In this document: positions 23,380-36,226 of the stretch, in pieces | Position numbering within the stretch: position 1 is the stretch's first letter | Layout: every line of letters begins with the position of its first letter | From: Tetrahymena thermophila SB210 | Taxonomy: Eukaryota; Ciliophora; Oligohymenophorea; Hymenostomatida; Tetrahymenidae | NCBI RefSeq assembly: GCF_000189635.1 | Contig: NW_002476250.1 | Location: forward strand, 525,221-589,220 | DNA length: 64,000 bases | Direction: 5' to 3' | Translations under genes and position numbers: made by a program | The notes under the pieces: generated by a model | What the model was told of the DNA's origin: nothing | Database searches by the model: none | What the model saw: only the letters and a program-made list of their open reading frames with translations

Positions 23380-24270
23380 ATGGATACATAAAATAGCATT
23401 AAAAAATTAAATATTCCTTAAATAAATTTTAGAGAAGGTGGTTCTATACCTTTAATAGGTTTTGGAACTTATTTGATGAGAGGTTAAGAGTGTAAAAAGG
23501 CCGTTGAACATGCAATTTTATCCGGTTATACATAAATAGATACAGCTGCAATGTATGGAAATGAGTAAGATATAGCAGAAGTTATTCATTCAAAAAAATT
23601 AAATATATAAAGAGAAGATTTATTTATAACTTCTAAAGTTAATTACAATGAATAAGGATATGAAAATGCTAAAAAATCTGTTTAACAAATGCTTAAAAGA
23701 TTAAAAGTAAATTACTTAGATTGTGTTTTGATTCATTGGCCTGGTGTTAGCCATCTAGATGACGATGACCCTAAAAATGCCACTGTTAGAACAGAAACAT
23801 GGAAAGCATTGATAGAGTTAAAAAAGCAAGGAATAATCAAACATATAGGAGTGAGCAATTTCAATATAAATCATTTAGAACATTTAATCTCAAATAGTGA
23901 GTATGTTCCTGAAATGAATTAATTTGAAATCCATCCACTTTGCCATGATCTAAAATTAGTGAAATACTGCTAAGACAAAGGGATTATTGTTTAAGCTTAT
24001 TGCCCTTTAGCTCGTAATCATAAAAAAGTAATCACAAATAAACTTATATTAGAATTAGCAAATAAATATAAAAAATCTATTGCATAAATCTTGCTTAGAT
24101 GGGGATTTTAAAATAATTATGTCATTATACCAAAATCTAAAACGCCTAAATATATTGAAGAAAATTTGTAAATTCTTGATTTCTAATTTACTTAAGACGA
24201 AATGAATAAACTTAATTAGCTTAATTGCAATTTACATGTAGATTGGGATCCAATATGCATTAAATATTGA
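23380..24270 (+). CDS. Aldo/keto reductase
   Basis: A single-exon, 296-aa protein of the usual length for the family, a cytosolic NADPH-dependent carbonyl reductase with a TIM-barrel fold. The catalytic tetrad is visible: Asp and Tyr in IDTAAMYGNE, Lys in LFITSKVNY and His in CVLIHWPG. Also present are the N-terminal IPLIGFGTYLMRG, the cofactor-binding GVSNFN strand, the Gln/Glu-rich NQFEIHPL strand, and the C-terminal IIPKSKTPKYIEENLQI that binds the NADP phosphate. Its substrate cannot be deduced. The gene is intronless, unlike most neighbours. The ATG at 23380 is the first in frame after a very AT-rich leader, and the stop is TGA. Confidence 0.95.
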
Positions 24271-25084
24271 AACCTAAATAAACTTAATAATAGTCATATA
24301 TATGAATAATTTATGGCTTTATTTGTTTTATTGAAATAGAATACTACAAAATGCATGTACTTTAGTATGCTGATTATTGTAAAGTGTGTCTCTTTTTTTA
24401 TAAATAAATTCCATAATTATCAATAATTTTTTTAGTTTTAAAAATTAAATTTAGTATTAAAAAATTCTCTTTATCTTAATTAAATACTCTTAATCAAACA
24501 TCAAAAGAATTCCATATTTAAATTATTTTTTATGTTTAACTCATAAATACTTATATTCTTTTAAATAAACTAAGAAATAATTACAAAGATTATAAAAGTT
24601 AACACTTATAACTTTATAGATTTAAAATAGAGTTTAAAGAATAACTAAAAATCTTAAAATAAAATTTTTAAAATACATGCTAAGATACTTTTGAAGTTTT
24701 ATTTTAATTATAAATAAAAACATTTACCCTACTATAAAATTGAATAAACTAATGTGAATAAATAATATTTAAGCTAAAGAAAAGCTTGAAAATGTATTAA
24801 ATAATAATTACATAATTTATTATATATTTGAATTAAAGCAAACAAGGTGTTAAAGTGATATAATTTTTCTAAATAAGGCATTTCATTATTTGATGCTTAA
24901 ATAAAGGTTTTTATAACACATCAAATTGTAAAAAAATAAAGATTTACATATCATTTTTGATGAATAATTTGAAGCAAATATATTTTAATTAGCTAGCTTG
25001 TTAGTAAGTGAATATTTTTTTAATGATTTTATAATTAACATTTTGATATAAAAAAGGATACATTCAACTAAAAATACTCAGATT
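24271..25084. other. Convergent intergenic region
   Basis: AT-rich 3' flanks of the aldo/keto reductase and Nudix genes. No coding sequence or structured RNA is seen. Confidence 0.6.
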
Positions 25085-25868
25085 TCATAAGGAAGAGTTT
25101 TATAAAGATTTATTTTCTTTGAAATTGTTATAAGCTAATGCCAAGCACATTAATTTAGCGTCTTTAGTTTGAATAACATTTTTCATGTTATATTCTTAGA
25201 TTTCAATAGTTATTTATTCATCATGCTCTCCATGAATTTTGCTTGTAATTTCTTTTAATTTTTCTTCTGATAAGTCTTTTTCAACTGCAAACATGAGTAA
25301 CTCTTCATCGCATCCACCTGGAGAAGGATAGAATCCTCCTAAATCAACCAAATCTTTAATATCGATATCAATTCCCGTTTCTTCTTTAAGCTCTTTGGCA
25401 GCAACACCACTAAAGTGTCCACTTTCATCGATCATTCCTGCTGGAGCTTCAATTAACCATTTACCTACAGGAACCCTATATTGCTTACACAAAAGCATAT
25501 ACTTTTAGTTTACAATAACAAGCATGCAGACTGCCTTTCCTCTCATAAAAATGAAACCTTAATTAAAAAAATAAATAAAATTTCTATATTTTAAAAATTT
25601 TGATACCTGGTAGTTTGATATTATGCGACTGAGTTATACAGTCAGTATAAAGAATCACAAACCCTACATTAGGTCCAAACATAAAAACATAATCTATTTT
25701 AATAGACTTTACAGTTAATCCAGTAGTATCGAATTCATCTATCCAGTCTTTAAATTTTTTAGATTATTAAACCTTTTCGAATATTTCTTAAGACACGTTA
25801 TCACCTCTTACAAGAGAAACTTCAACTTGGTGTTTTCCAAGTTTAATTGTTTATCCTTATTAATTCAT
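25085..25868 (-). CDS. Nudix hydrolase, ADP-sugar pyrophosphatase-like
   Basis: Predicted join 25868-25607, 25557-25085 with one 49-nt intron, giving 244 aa (MNQQGQTIKLGKHQVEVSLV...). The Nudix box reads GMIDESGHFSGVAAKELKEE then TGI. REUxEE is present as KELKEE, so the metal-binding Glu residues are kept. The first Glu of the textbook signature is replaced by Gly, and the Arg by Lys. Upstream ApAG and downstream FYPSPGGCDEELLMF match the layout of plant-type NUDX14 ADP-sugar diphosphatases, which hydrolyse ADP-ribose or ADP-glucose; as I recall that family, it deviates at a similar position in the box. The protein is probably cytosolic. The substrate is inferred from family resemblance only. 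Confidence 0.9.
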
Positions 25869-26202
25869 AGAAAGTATCTTTTTAGTATTTTTTAATATTT
25901 ATTTTTTGATAAATAAAATTCGCAAACAAATTTTTGATTAACTATTCTCCTTAATAAAATAACTATTCTCCTTAATGAAGAATTAATTATGAATGAAGAA
26001 AATATTTATGAAAAAATTATTTTATTTTTAAAAATAAAATAAAGTACAAATAAAAGTTATTAAAAATCAATTATGAAGGGAAAATAATTATATATATTTA
26101 TCTTTAAAATTTTTTTTTATGGTTTAAACAAAAATAATATTTTAAAAACAAACACCAAATTATTTATAAAATTAAGAATATTATAAAATATACACAAAAA
26201 AT
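25869..26202. other. Short intergenic spacer
   Basis: About 330 bp of AT-rich DNA between two minus-strand genes, holding the Nudix upstream region and the 3' end of the next gene. Nothing else is seen. Confidence 0.6.
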
Positions 26203-28360
26203 TCATTATATTTTTACTTATTAATTATTAGTTAATGTATTTGAGCTAACAATGTTATTTAATGCCTTTTTTTATCTTTTAAAATACAAACTTCTATCAG
26301 TTGAATAAGGTTAGTCTTATTATTAATCAAATTTTTAGAAATCTGCTTAGTTTTAAAATTAAACTTTAGTGTCAGGCTACTAATTCTCTATAAATATTGG
26401 ACCTTTATTTTATAATTAATTATCACTTTTTGGAGATATATTTAAAAATACTTAATTTTATTATTAATTTTGCTAATTTATGTTAAAGCTTTTTATTGTT
26501 GAATTAAGCTAATTTTATGATTTATTATTACTTAGTTAAAGTTATTTTTAAAATTATTATTGTTACTATTACTACATAAACTAAAATTAGTTGACATAAC
26601 TACCAGTTTCTTTCATAGGTTCATACTAATTTGCATGTTTTTGAGTATCATTGTAATTATAATAATGATTAACGCTATCTCTCTCTGCAATAATTATCTC
26701 TTGTAAAGGAAAAAGTTTCTTTTATGATTCTTAAAAATGTTTATGACCATCATCTATATGCTAGCTTTGATTTAGATTAAATTCTTTAGCTTCTCTTAAT
26801 TAAGGACCCTAATTATTCACCTTTTATTCTTCTAAAGAAACAGTTTTTTATGTATTACTTTATTTATCTTTTGTAAAAGGAGTTGAATGAACATCATAAA
26901 ACTAACTTGTATTTTAAATTTAATTAGAACTATTATCAACTATTTATTATTGAATATTTTTCATAGGAGTTTAAAACTAATTAATTTAAAAATCATTCCT
27001 ATTATTTTAACTATTTTAAGCTAAATTTTAATTTTTTTACATATTTTATTAAGAGTGGTATATTTATTTTGGTGAAGATGCCTAATAATTTTATTTATTT
27101 TAGTTTTATGTCATTTATTATTAATTTACTCTACCGAATGACTAATGATGAAAAAATGGTATTTGTTAGGAATTATTAAAGCTGTCATTTGATTTTGAAA
27201 GTTAATGAATTTCTTATTAGAATTAATTATTATTTTTACTAAAAGTACCAAATAAGTTTTCATCAACTTACTAAATACCAAGCTACTAACTTTGCTCTTA
27301 GTTTTATAAAGTTAAATTGTAATTTTATTAAGAAAGATCTTTATTTTAAATATTTATCTACGAGTTCCTAGGATTAGCATAAACCCTTTCAACACTTGGT
27401 ATTTAATCTGTCTTTGAAATTTTGTTACTTTAGTGTAAATTTTCTTAATAATTATTAATATTATGATTAAATTAAGTTATATTGATCATATTTTAAGTTT
27501 TTAAATTGTTTTATTGTTCAAACTAATCTGTAAGTAATACTTAGTTTTTTTCTGTGCTATTTTCAAATATTTGATAATTATCTGAAAGTTTTACTTTATT
27601 TTTTTATAAAGTTGACTAATTATAAGATTGTTAATCATTAAAATTGTGTAGAGTTTAGTTGTGTTAAAAGCTGTTTTCATCTTTTTTAAATGGTGAGTTT
27701 TCACTAATAAATATATTTTGATCTCCTTGTTAATTTTGTTAACTTCTTGTGTTGATTGTAAGGTTAAAAGACTTCCTTGATTAATAATCTTTTTCATTAA
27801 CTTCAACTTTTCTGCTTAAATACTGCTAACTTATAAATCTCCTATTGCCTTAAAAGCAGAAATCTTTTTAAGTATCCTAAAAATTGTGATAATTAAAATT
27901 TAAAATATGTAATATTATCCTTCCTTAAAAATTTATTTTACATCAATTCTTTCCATAAAAAAATCTTTTAAAACTTCATTTGAAAAAATAAGTTCTAAAC
28001 TATTTCTAATATGCTCTTCAACAGTTTAAGGTTTATATTTATTGTAAAAATATGGCTTAACACTAATGCCATACTCATCAAATGTGAGTTAAATGAGATT
28101 TGAAATATTATTAAGAGGTCTTCTAAACAAAATTATTCCTGATCTTGTAAATTTTAAACAATTATCAATTGTAAAATAAAGACTATATTTCTTAATAAAA
28201 ATTTTTTGGCGTAAATGTGATTATATTTAAATTTATGTACATCCCACTCCGATCTATCAAATGATTGTGTTAAATTTTCGCCAATATTGTATATGTCAAA
28301 ATTATGAATGATTTCTTATCTTGCTTCTGATTAAGCTGCAAGACATTAATTATTGCCCAT
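26203..28360 (-). CDS. Q/N-rich protein with predicted N-myristoylation signal
   Basis: Predicted join 28360-28241, 28190-27942, 27876-26203, giving 680 aa; both introns (50 and 65 nt) are phase 0. The N-terminus MGNNQCLAAQSEARQ fits an N-myristoylation site, with Cys6 a possible palmitoylation site. The first 165 residues look folded (KYSLYFTIDNCLKFTRSG, RNSLELIFSNEVLKDFFMER) but match no family I know. The remaining 500 or so residues are low complexity, rich in Gln, Asn and Ser, with a run of consecutive Gln near the end. Membrane-anchored signalling or scaffold function is inference. Without the two introns the reading frame breaks; with them it is continuous. Confidence 0.75.
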
Positions 28361-29242
28361 CTCTAATTACTAATATTCTTTTTTAATTATTAAATCTTAT
28401 TTTTTTAATAAAGATAATTAGTATCATTAATATTAACCGTAAAAATTAATAAATTAATTAAATAAAAGTAAAGAAACCAAAGGATATATTATTTTAATAG
28501 TGAAAGTAGAATTTGATTTTATGAAAACTTCTAAATGAGCCATTTAAAGGATTATAATTCCATATAATAAATGCAATACCTTGTTTAATTATCATTCTAA
28601 TAGTTTTTAAAATATAAATGTTATTTTCTCTATTTTAAATTGCAGAAAACATAATAAAAAATAAAATCAATCAATTCAGGGATTACTAATTGCTTTATTG
28701 TAAAAATGAAAAATGTTTTTAATATAATTTTCTAATTTTTAAAAAAAATGTTTAAATTTTAAAAAATCTTTACAAATTATTTAAAATATAAAATTTTTTA
28801 CTTTATCATAAAAATTAAAATAAAATAAAATTACAAATTTCATGCTAAAGAATAGGCTTTTGCTTTCAAATAAATATTTTTAGAAATTAAAACGTTAAAA
28901 TTTAAAAATGCTTTAAAAATTAAAGATTGGTATTTTTTATTAAATGAAAAAAATATAAATTAACACTAAATTCTTATAATTCGCTTTTTTTTCTGCGAAT
29001 ATTTGTTTTCTTAATGAAGATACTTTTTATTAATTGTTTAATAAATTAGTGGTTGTGTCTCTAATAATTGATATTAATAATAAAATTAAGAAATTACAAA
29101 TAGTTGCTAAGAAAGATAGAAATAGAAGTAATTCCTAAAACAATTTAGACAAATATAAGAAGATTTAATAATAGAAATTATTAAACGAAGTGTCTTAAAA
29201 ATTTGAATACCACTACCAATATAACAAATAAGGCAATATCTA
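28361..29242. other. Divergent intergenic region
   Basis: Upstream regions of the MGN-start gene (-) and the membrane-anchored kinase (+). It is AT-rich with A and T runs. No further gene is seen. Confidence 0.6.
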
Positions 29243-31691
29243 ATGTCAATAAGAGAAATGATGTATCAGGCAGAGGAAGATGATGAAGATAGAAGGGTGG
29301 CTGATTAAATGAAAAAATGCAAAGAAAAGATGATTAACGAAAAAAGAATGAAGCAAATAAATTAAACTTTTAAATAATAAAGAGAAAAAGCCTATTTTAA
29401 CCCAAATCAAGCTTAAAACTACGGAGTATTCTAATAAATGTAACCAGCTGGATATTATGAACCTAACAGCTAGCAAATCTTTTATCAAAATTACATTAAT
29501 TAGGAAATGATAAGACGTAAAATATCTAATATTTAACATAATCTTAATTTTTATTAATTTTAAAATATGATAGAATAATAATCTGAGGGCTACAACAATT
29601 ATGACTTAGCTATACCTTAAAGGCACATCTATGATTTTAATTAAGTGCCTCCTTTAAATTTAAATTTTGAGCAGATGCAACCACTACAACAAATGATGCA
29701 ATATTATTCAACCAATCTTAGCAACTCTCAGCTCCCTTATTAGCAGTAATAAAGAAATAACTCCCTTAATTCATATGAATATTAGAATATTTATAATCAT
29801 GATGAATCTACAATTAAAAAGCAGTAAAATTACTAATAATAATATACTATTTATGAGGATTTTGATAATGAGCAGGAGGAAGAAACTCAGGAATGTTATT
29901 TTTATGAAAATAAAAATATTTATTAATCTAAGTAAAAAAGTAACTATTACCCTACTTACTAAGATAACTACTCAGCATTTAAATAAATTAAAGATAATTT
30001 CAATAAAGAGAATTCCTTCTCATCAAAAAAATCTCCTTATCTTAGTGATTTGTAAAGAATAGAAGATTCGTTTAATAAAATAAATACTCCTTAAAAATTT
30101 TTTGCTACAGATAGAAGTAATTAACCTATCCTTTCAACTCCATCAGCAACTTAAAAAATTATTAATAATCTAAATAGTATTTAATTAACTCCTAGAAATG
30201 AAAAATATACTAATGCAAAACCTTAAGATGGATATAAATCCCATCAAACAAATATAACAAAATACAACAGTCTGTTTGAAAAAGAAACAATTATTGATTG
30301 TCAGTAAGATATAAGATAAAAGTACTAAAACTCTAACCAACAAAGCAAAAGTAGAATTTTTTAAGGGAAAAAAGAACAAAAATAGAGAGTTTAAGAGAGT
30401 AATTAAAAGTATGAAAATAATAACTAGAATAAATTTAATTTTGATTAATATGGTTTCTAGAAAAACGGTGAATATTAATCTCAATACAAAAGAGTGACTG
30501 AATATAAAAATGCTGCAATAAACTTTTCTTAGAACTAATTAATCACAATAAAGGACTACTAGTTTTCAATGAATAAAAAGATAGGATAAGGAGCTTTTAG
30601 TTAAGTATTTTTGGGGCATAAAAGATTAAATCCTAATTTTCCTGTTGCTGTAAAGATAATTGATTTGTAAAAGTAATCTAAATTTCAAGAAGAAATAGAA
30701 ATATGTCTCAAAATTAATGGAAATAAAAATATTCTCCGCATATATGATTATCATCTTGAGAAAAGTAATAATAAATGTTATTTATTCTTAGAATTTTGTG
30801 AAGGAGGAAACTTAGAAAGTATAAACAACACAATAACTAGGAGACAGGCAATAATTTACTTTAGATAAATTTTAGATGGAATGAAAGAGCTTCTGAGACA
30901 TAAAATTATTCATAGAGATATTAAACTTGAAAACATCTTAATTAATGAAGGATAGATTAAAATTAGTGATTTTGGACTTTCAAAGCAAGTTTAGAATAAT
31001 CTTTTAGATGTTAATAGCATCAAATGTGGTACACCATCAACTATGGCTCCAGAAATATTTTTTTCCCATACATCCTATCCTTCATACAACAACAAAGTAA
31101 TTTAAAATATTTTTTAATTTTATGTCTTTTTTGAAATTTTCGAAATTAATTCATTAACTATTTTTATTTTTAATATAGTGTGATGTGTGGTCTCTTGCTG
31201 TCATTTTGCATGAAATGTTTTACAAAGTACACCCATTTAATATGAATAAAGAAATGCTTAGAAAATTTTAAAGGATTCAGGTTGAACATAAATGTGATAT
31301 TGTAGAAGACTTTTTAAGCAAAAGCTTGGTTTATAATTAAAAAAAAAGAATGAGCTTAGAAGAGATTTTCAATCACAAAATTTACACAGCAGATATTTCA
31401 GAATTCAAATTGTAAGAAAATCAAGTTTATCTAGCCTAAGTAGCAGATAAGAAAAGTATTCTGCAGACTGAAACAATAAAATAAGTTTAAACATAATCTA
31501 AGGTTTTAAAGTCTGGTGAAAAAAAAGATTAAATCAAGTAAAATAAAAATGGTTCAATTCAAACTTTAAGTTTGATTAAATCAATAATATTTGAATCTTT
31601 TACTTAAAATAACTTTGGGCTTGCATTATTATTATTGATTGTGGTAGGGTTGATAATAGCAATAATTTTGCTTCCATTTTTTTCGAATTGA
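29243..31691 (+). CDS. Ser/Thr kinase with Q-rich N-terminus and C-terminal membrane anchor
   Basis: Exons 29243-31096 and 31179-31691 with one 82-nt phase-0 intron, giving 788 aa. An in-frame TGA 41 bases upstream makes the ATG at 29243 the first possible start. Residues 1-435 are charged, then Gln/Asn/Tyr-rich. The kinase domain (about 440-710) shows KKIGQGAFSQVFLG, VAVKIID, HRDIKLEN, DFGLSK and a TxxAPE loop, so it should be active; it looks closest to the ATG1/ULK-like and CAMK-like group. The last 25 or so residues form a single hydrophobic helix (LALLLLIVVGLIIAIILLPF) ending three residues before the stop. This is typical of a tail-anchored protein with the kinase in the cytosol. The membrane it enters cannot be told from sequence. 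Confidence 0.9.
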
Positions 31692-33149
31692 TTAACATGC
31701 AATAAACTTAACTTCTTTCTGAATATGATTTTTATTTCTAAAATAAATAATAATAAATATGTTTATTTTCCAATATTCAAATCAGTAAATTAATAACCAA
31801 AATCAATTTCAATTATATTATTTTGTTGTTTATATAGCCTATTTATTAAGAGTCTTCATATGTAATGTTTTTAATTTATTATAAAATTACATTTATGTTA
31901 TTATATACCTCAAATAATATTATTTAATCTTTAATATTTTTATTCTTTTTACATTTATGAGGATAAGAATATAGAAAAATAGAAAAACAAAGCATAAGCA
32001 TAATTAATTAATATATACTACTTAGTCTAGACAATCTAAGATTCTATTATATTTTTAAGTAACCAAAAATAATTTATTGATAGTCATCTCAAAAATAAAA
32101 ATTGATAATAATTATGCATGAGCTAAATATTAATAATGATGGCAAATCCACTTTTCTATGTCTATTATCATACTAGATTAATACCATCTATCTAATTAAA
32201 CTCTTTAATCATTTTAAATCTATTTTTACCCATTCTCATCTGATGCTCAATCTATTTTTTTTCCCATAAAAATACTTCTTTAAAATGTACATTTATTTCA
32301 TCAAAAAAATAGATTTATTATATAAAATTAAATTACAGATTAAAAATTTTTTCTGGGAATTTAGGCGTTAGTTTAGAACTATTTTTGTAAATACTATTTT
32401 AGATTTGATTTGGTTGGCTATTTATTAAATGTTTCATTTATAAAAAAAATCATTAATTAAGAGTTTTAATGATTGAAAACAAAGATTAAAAAATATTTGT
32501 AAAGGCTATGCAAATTTCAATTTAAAAATGATGCAAATAAATAATGTAAGAACTTCTTCTTTAGTGTATGCGAATTTAAGTGTTTCTCTGTAAAATCTCA
32601 ATACTGAGAGCTATAGTTGAGAGTAACGCTTTGGCTTTGACATGAATAAAATATGAACTTTTTTTACTTTTGCTATATTAAATAAGAAATAGAATATTGA
32701 TAGAAATAAACTATGTTGAATTAATTAATTTTATAATCTTGCTATTAATTAAAAAGAATAATTAACTTGTTATAAAGTATTCAATTAAAGTAAAACATAA
32801 ATATATATATCAAATAATAAAAGATAAATCAGAAGTTTCTAATTTATTTTAGAAAATTATGGCTATCTTATAACGGAATTAAATTGTGAAGATTCTAGAA
32901 GATTTCTATTTTTAATTTAAATTTACTTTTTTAATCTAAAATATTTTCAAAATCATATAGAAAAGGCATTTGATTATCTTTTTTTCGCTAATTGAATAAA
33001 AATTCTAATAATTTTAAAAGCCAAAATCCTTTATATGCTTAAATAAAAGCCCAAAAGCTATAAAAAAAATTAAAAAGAAAAATCAAAAAGAATTTTACTT
33101 TCAGATTTTTATAAAAAAATACAAAAAAGTCTAATTATAAAAACAAAAA
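31692..33149. other. Intergenic region
   Basis: 1.46 kb between the anchored kinase and the TPR/J protein, both on +. It contains one possible small minus-strand gene (listed separately). A mildly GC-richer stretch near 32560-32640 holds a short TCTC...GAGA hairpin of unknown meaning, about 500 bp before the co-chaperone start. Confidence 0.5.
32168..32437 (-). CDS. Possible small protein, 89 aa
   Basis: A minus-strand frame from ATG 32437 to TGA 32170-32168, with an in-frame TGA just upstream of the ATG. It begins MKHLINSQPNQIQNSIYKNS. The second half is charged (WEKKQIEHQMRMGKNRFKMI), unlike the Ile/Phe/Tyr/Asn-dominated translations of ciliate spacer DNA. No family is recognised. A chance open frame of this length is quite possible in this DNA, since TGA is the only stop, so it is listed with low confidence. 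Confidence 0.35.
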
Positions 33150-35053
33150 ATGGATATTGAAGAAGATAAAGTCAAGGCTGAAGAATTCAAAACCAAGGGT
33201 AACGAGCAATTCAAGAAAAAAGAATATGCTTCCGCAGTTGAAAGTTACACCAATGCCATAAGTACGAATCAACATATTTCCATCAATTTTTAAATTACAT
33301 ATTAATTATCTTTGTCATACAAAGAAAGAGCATTTGATTTTCTTTTTGAGCACATGAAAATCTTTTAGATAAATTAGTTAAAGATATCATATTCCAAATT
33401 AATTTATATTATTAATAAACAGGTTATGGAAAAAACGAAGCTAGTTATTATGGTAATAGAGCTGCTTGCTATTTAGCAATGGAAAAATACTAACTTTGTA
33501 TTAGTGATTGCAATAAAGCTTTGGAAATAGATTCCAATTTTGCAAAGGCTTATAGAAGAAAAGCCCTTTGTTAGATTTAAATGCTCTAGTTCGAAGATGC
33601 TTTATTTAACATCAGAAAAGGTATTTAAGCTGATAGCAAAGATGATAACTTAAAGCAAGATCTTTAAGACTGTGAAAGAGTAATTATTTATTTAAATTTT
33701 CAAATATAAAATACTAAATTTTGCTTATCTCCTAAATCAAATACTTAAAATTTTATTTTAATAGTTAAAAAAATAATATGAAAGATTCTTGAAGTATATG
33801 GAAGAAAACTCCTTCAATGATGCTATGTCTGAATTAAACTAAATTACCCAAAAGATTCCTAAAAACATAACACTACTTGTCAAAAAGGTTATGTGTCTTG
33901 CTATGAAGGGTTCAACAGAATAAGCTAGATAAATTTTAATTTAAATTTAAAACCATGAAGAAGTAAAGAATGACTTGTATTACCTTCAAGGTATTTGCGA
34001 ACTATACAGCGGAAAGACGTAATATTATTTACTTTTTATCAAAACAAATAAATTAAAGAATTTTTAAAGTGATAAAGCTAAGGTTCTTTTCAGATAAGGT
34101 ATGCAATTCGACCCAGATAATAAAAAATGCAGAGAAGCCCTTAAGAAAGCATAAAGAGTTGAAGAATTAAAGGAAAAGGGTAATGAAGCTATCAAGGGAA
34201 ATAATTTTGATGAATCAATTAAAATTTATGATGAAGCACTTTAAGTAGATCCTAATAATAGAAAATTAAACTCAGTCATCCTCTCAAACAGAGCTTTAGC
34301 TTATGTTAAAAAGAAAGAATATAAAAAAGCTCTTGAAGATGTTAACAAGTCTATTGATTTAGACGAAGCATACTTTAGAGCTTACCTTAGAAGAGCAGAT
34401 ATTAAAATGAAGATGGGAGATTTTGAATCAGCTATCTTCGATTACCAAAAAGTTAAAGAATTAGATGCTTCTTAAAATGTAGATTAACTCATTAAGGAAG
34501 CTAAAATTTAAGCTAAATAAGCTAAAAAGAAAGACTACTATAAAATTTTAGGTGTAGAAAGAGATGCCTCTGATAAAGAAATTACAAAGGCATACAGAAA
34601 ACTTGCCCTTAAATGGCATCCTGATAAAAATTAAGATAACAAAGTAATTTCAATTAAAAAGATATAAAAGACACAATTTTAATTTTAATTTTTTCAATTC
34701 AAAAGGAAGAAGCTGATAAAATTTTCAGAGACATCAATGAAGCTTATTAAGTTCTTAGTGACCCCGAAAAGAAAAGAATGTTTGACCAAGGTGTTGATCC
34801 TAATGACCATGAATAAGGTGGTATGCATGCAGGTAATTTATTTTTTACAATTTTAATTTCGATTTAAAACAAGTAAGATATTTAATATCTTTTTAATCAA
34901 TAATTAGATTTCAATCCTAACGATATCTTCAAAATGTTCTTCGGAGGCGGCGGTGGCGGCGGTTTTGATTTCGGAGGCGCTGGTTTCCCTGGTGGTGGTT
35001 TCAGTTAAGGAGGTAGAAACGGTTCCTAAGGTTTTACCTTCAGATTCGGTTGA
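33150..35053 (+). CDS. TPR and J-domain co-chaperone (DNAJC7-like)
   Basis: Six exons (33150-33261, 33423-33679, 33765-34018, 34070-34643, 34706-34832, 34908-35053) give 489 aa. TPR units start at residue 10 ([20 protein letters not shown], then [12 protein letters not shown]) and recur around 240-330 ([20 protein letters not shown], then [20 protein letters not shown]). A J domain follows ([13 protein letters not shown]... to [13 protein letters not shown]) with an intact HPD in LKWHPDKN, so it should stimulate Hsp70 ATPase. The C-terminus is a short Gly/Phe-rich tail. The order TPRs then J is that of DNAJC7/p58-type co-chaperones that hand clients between Hsp70 and Hsp90. Location is cytosolic, as there is no signal peptide. 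All intron phases join cleanly. Confidence 0.95.
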
Positions 35054-36226
35054 AAAAAGCTAAAATACTAAAATAAATTTATATTTATAATAAAAAAACT
35101 ATTAGAAAGAAAGAAATAGATTTCTAAATCATTTAAAAATAAATTATTAACATAATTATTTATATAAATCACATTTTAAAATTAATAAAAATGTATGTAT
35201 ATTTTGTAACTTAATTTGGTATTATGCTAGTCAATCAATCAACTAACTAATTAACTAAATAATCATCCTCATTTATAATTTCTTCTATTTAAATTTTATA
35301 TTATTTTAACTTATTTTAAATAAAATAACGTTTTTAATTAAGGCATTCATTCTCACTATAAATTAAAAAAAAAGATTTTATTTAACACTTTATATACAAA
35401 AAATTTTAAAGTATTTGCACTTTTTTATGCTTAAAATTTTATATATTTTAAAATCTAACTCAGGTTTAATTTGCATAAGCTATAAAATGAAAAATAAATT
35501 GTAGATCCTCATATATTAACACTTATTCCACTCCTCAATATTTTAAAAAATAATTATTTCATTGGTACCTTATTAAGGGTTAATAATAGGAATAAAGAAT
35601 GCCTTAAAATATGAAACTTTACTGTATATTGTGTTTTTTAGAATTAGTAACTAAAAATAATAATTTTATCAATTTAATAATAATAATTTTTAAAATATAA
35701 ATTTTAATTATTAATAGAAATTAATAATCATGAATAAAAAAATATCTATTTTTAAAATAAAATGCTTGATATTTGTATGTAAGTCTTCAAAAGTAAATAA
35801 ATATATATTCTATTTTGTTAAATTAAAAACTTAATGTTTTGTATAAAATATTAGACTAGTTATAAAAAATGCTATGATGGTAATTATAATTATAAAAATA
35901 ATTAAATCTTAGAGATAAATTACAAACTATCATTTTTATGAAATATAGTATAATTGAAATGATTAGACTAATATCATATTTAAACTTAAATAATATACCA
36001 ATTAGGTAATCAAATATTTATTTTTATTAACTTTAGGTATCACAAAAAATATTTTTTGTTTTAGGATAGCTTCTTTATATAAATTTCTTTAAAAATTATA
36101 TCAAACATTTTATTCTAATCTAAAAATAAATAAAAAATTATAGAAAATAAGATATTAATTGAATATTTTTCAATAAAATAAAACCTTTTCTTTGATTGAT
36201 ACAAAATAAAAACAAGTATTATGGTT
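35054..36226. other. Convergent intergenic region
   Basis: AT-rich 3' flanks of the co-chaperone and FKBP genes, with an AACT/CAAT-type stretch near 35235-35260. No gene is seen. Confidence 0.6.

Noticed and set aside
28191-28360. Frameshift in the MGN-start gene
   Set aside because: A 50-nt GT-AG intron (28191-28240) and a 65-nt one (27877-27941) restore one continuous frame with sensible residues.
32560-32640. Heat-shock-element-like GAA/TTC blocks upstream of the J-domain gene
   Set aside because: GAACTTC has the wrong spacing (one base, not two) and there is no run of three units, so it is not supported.
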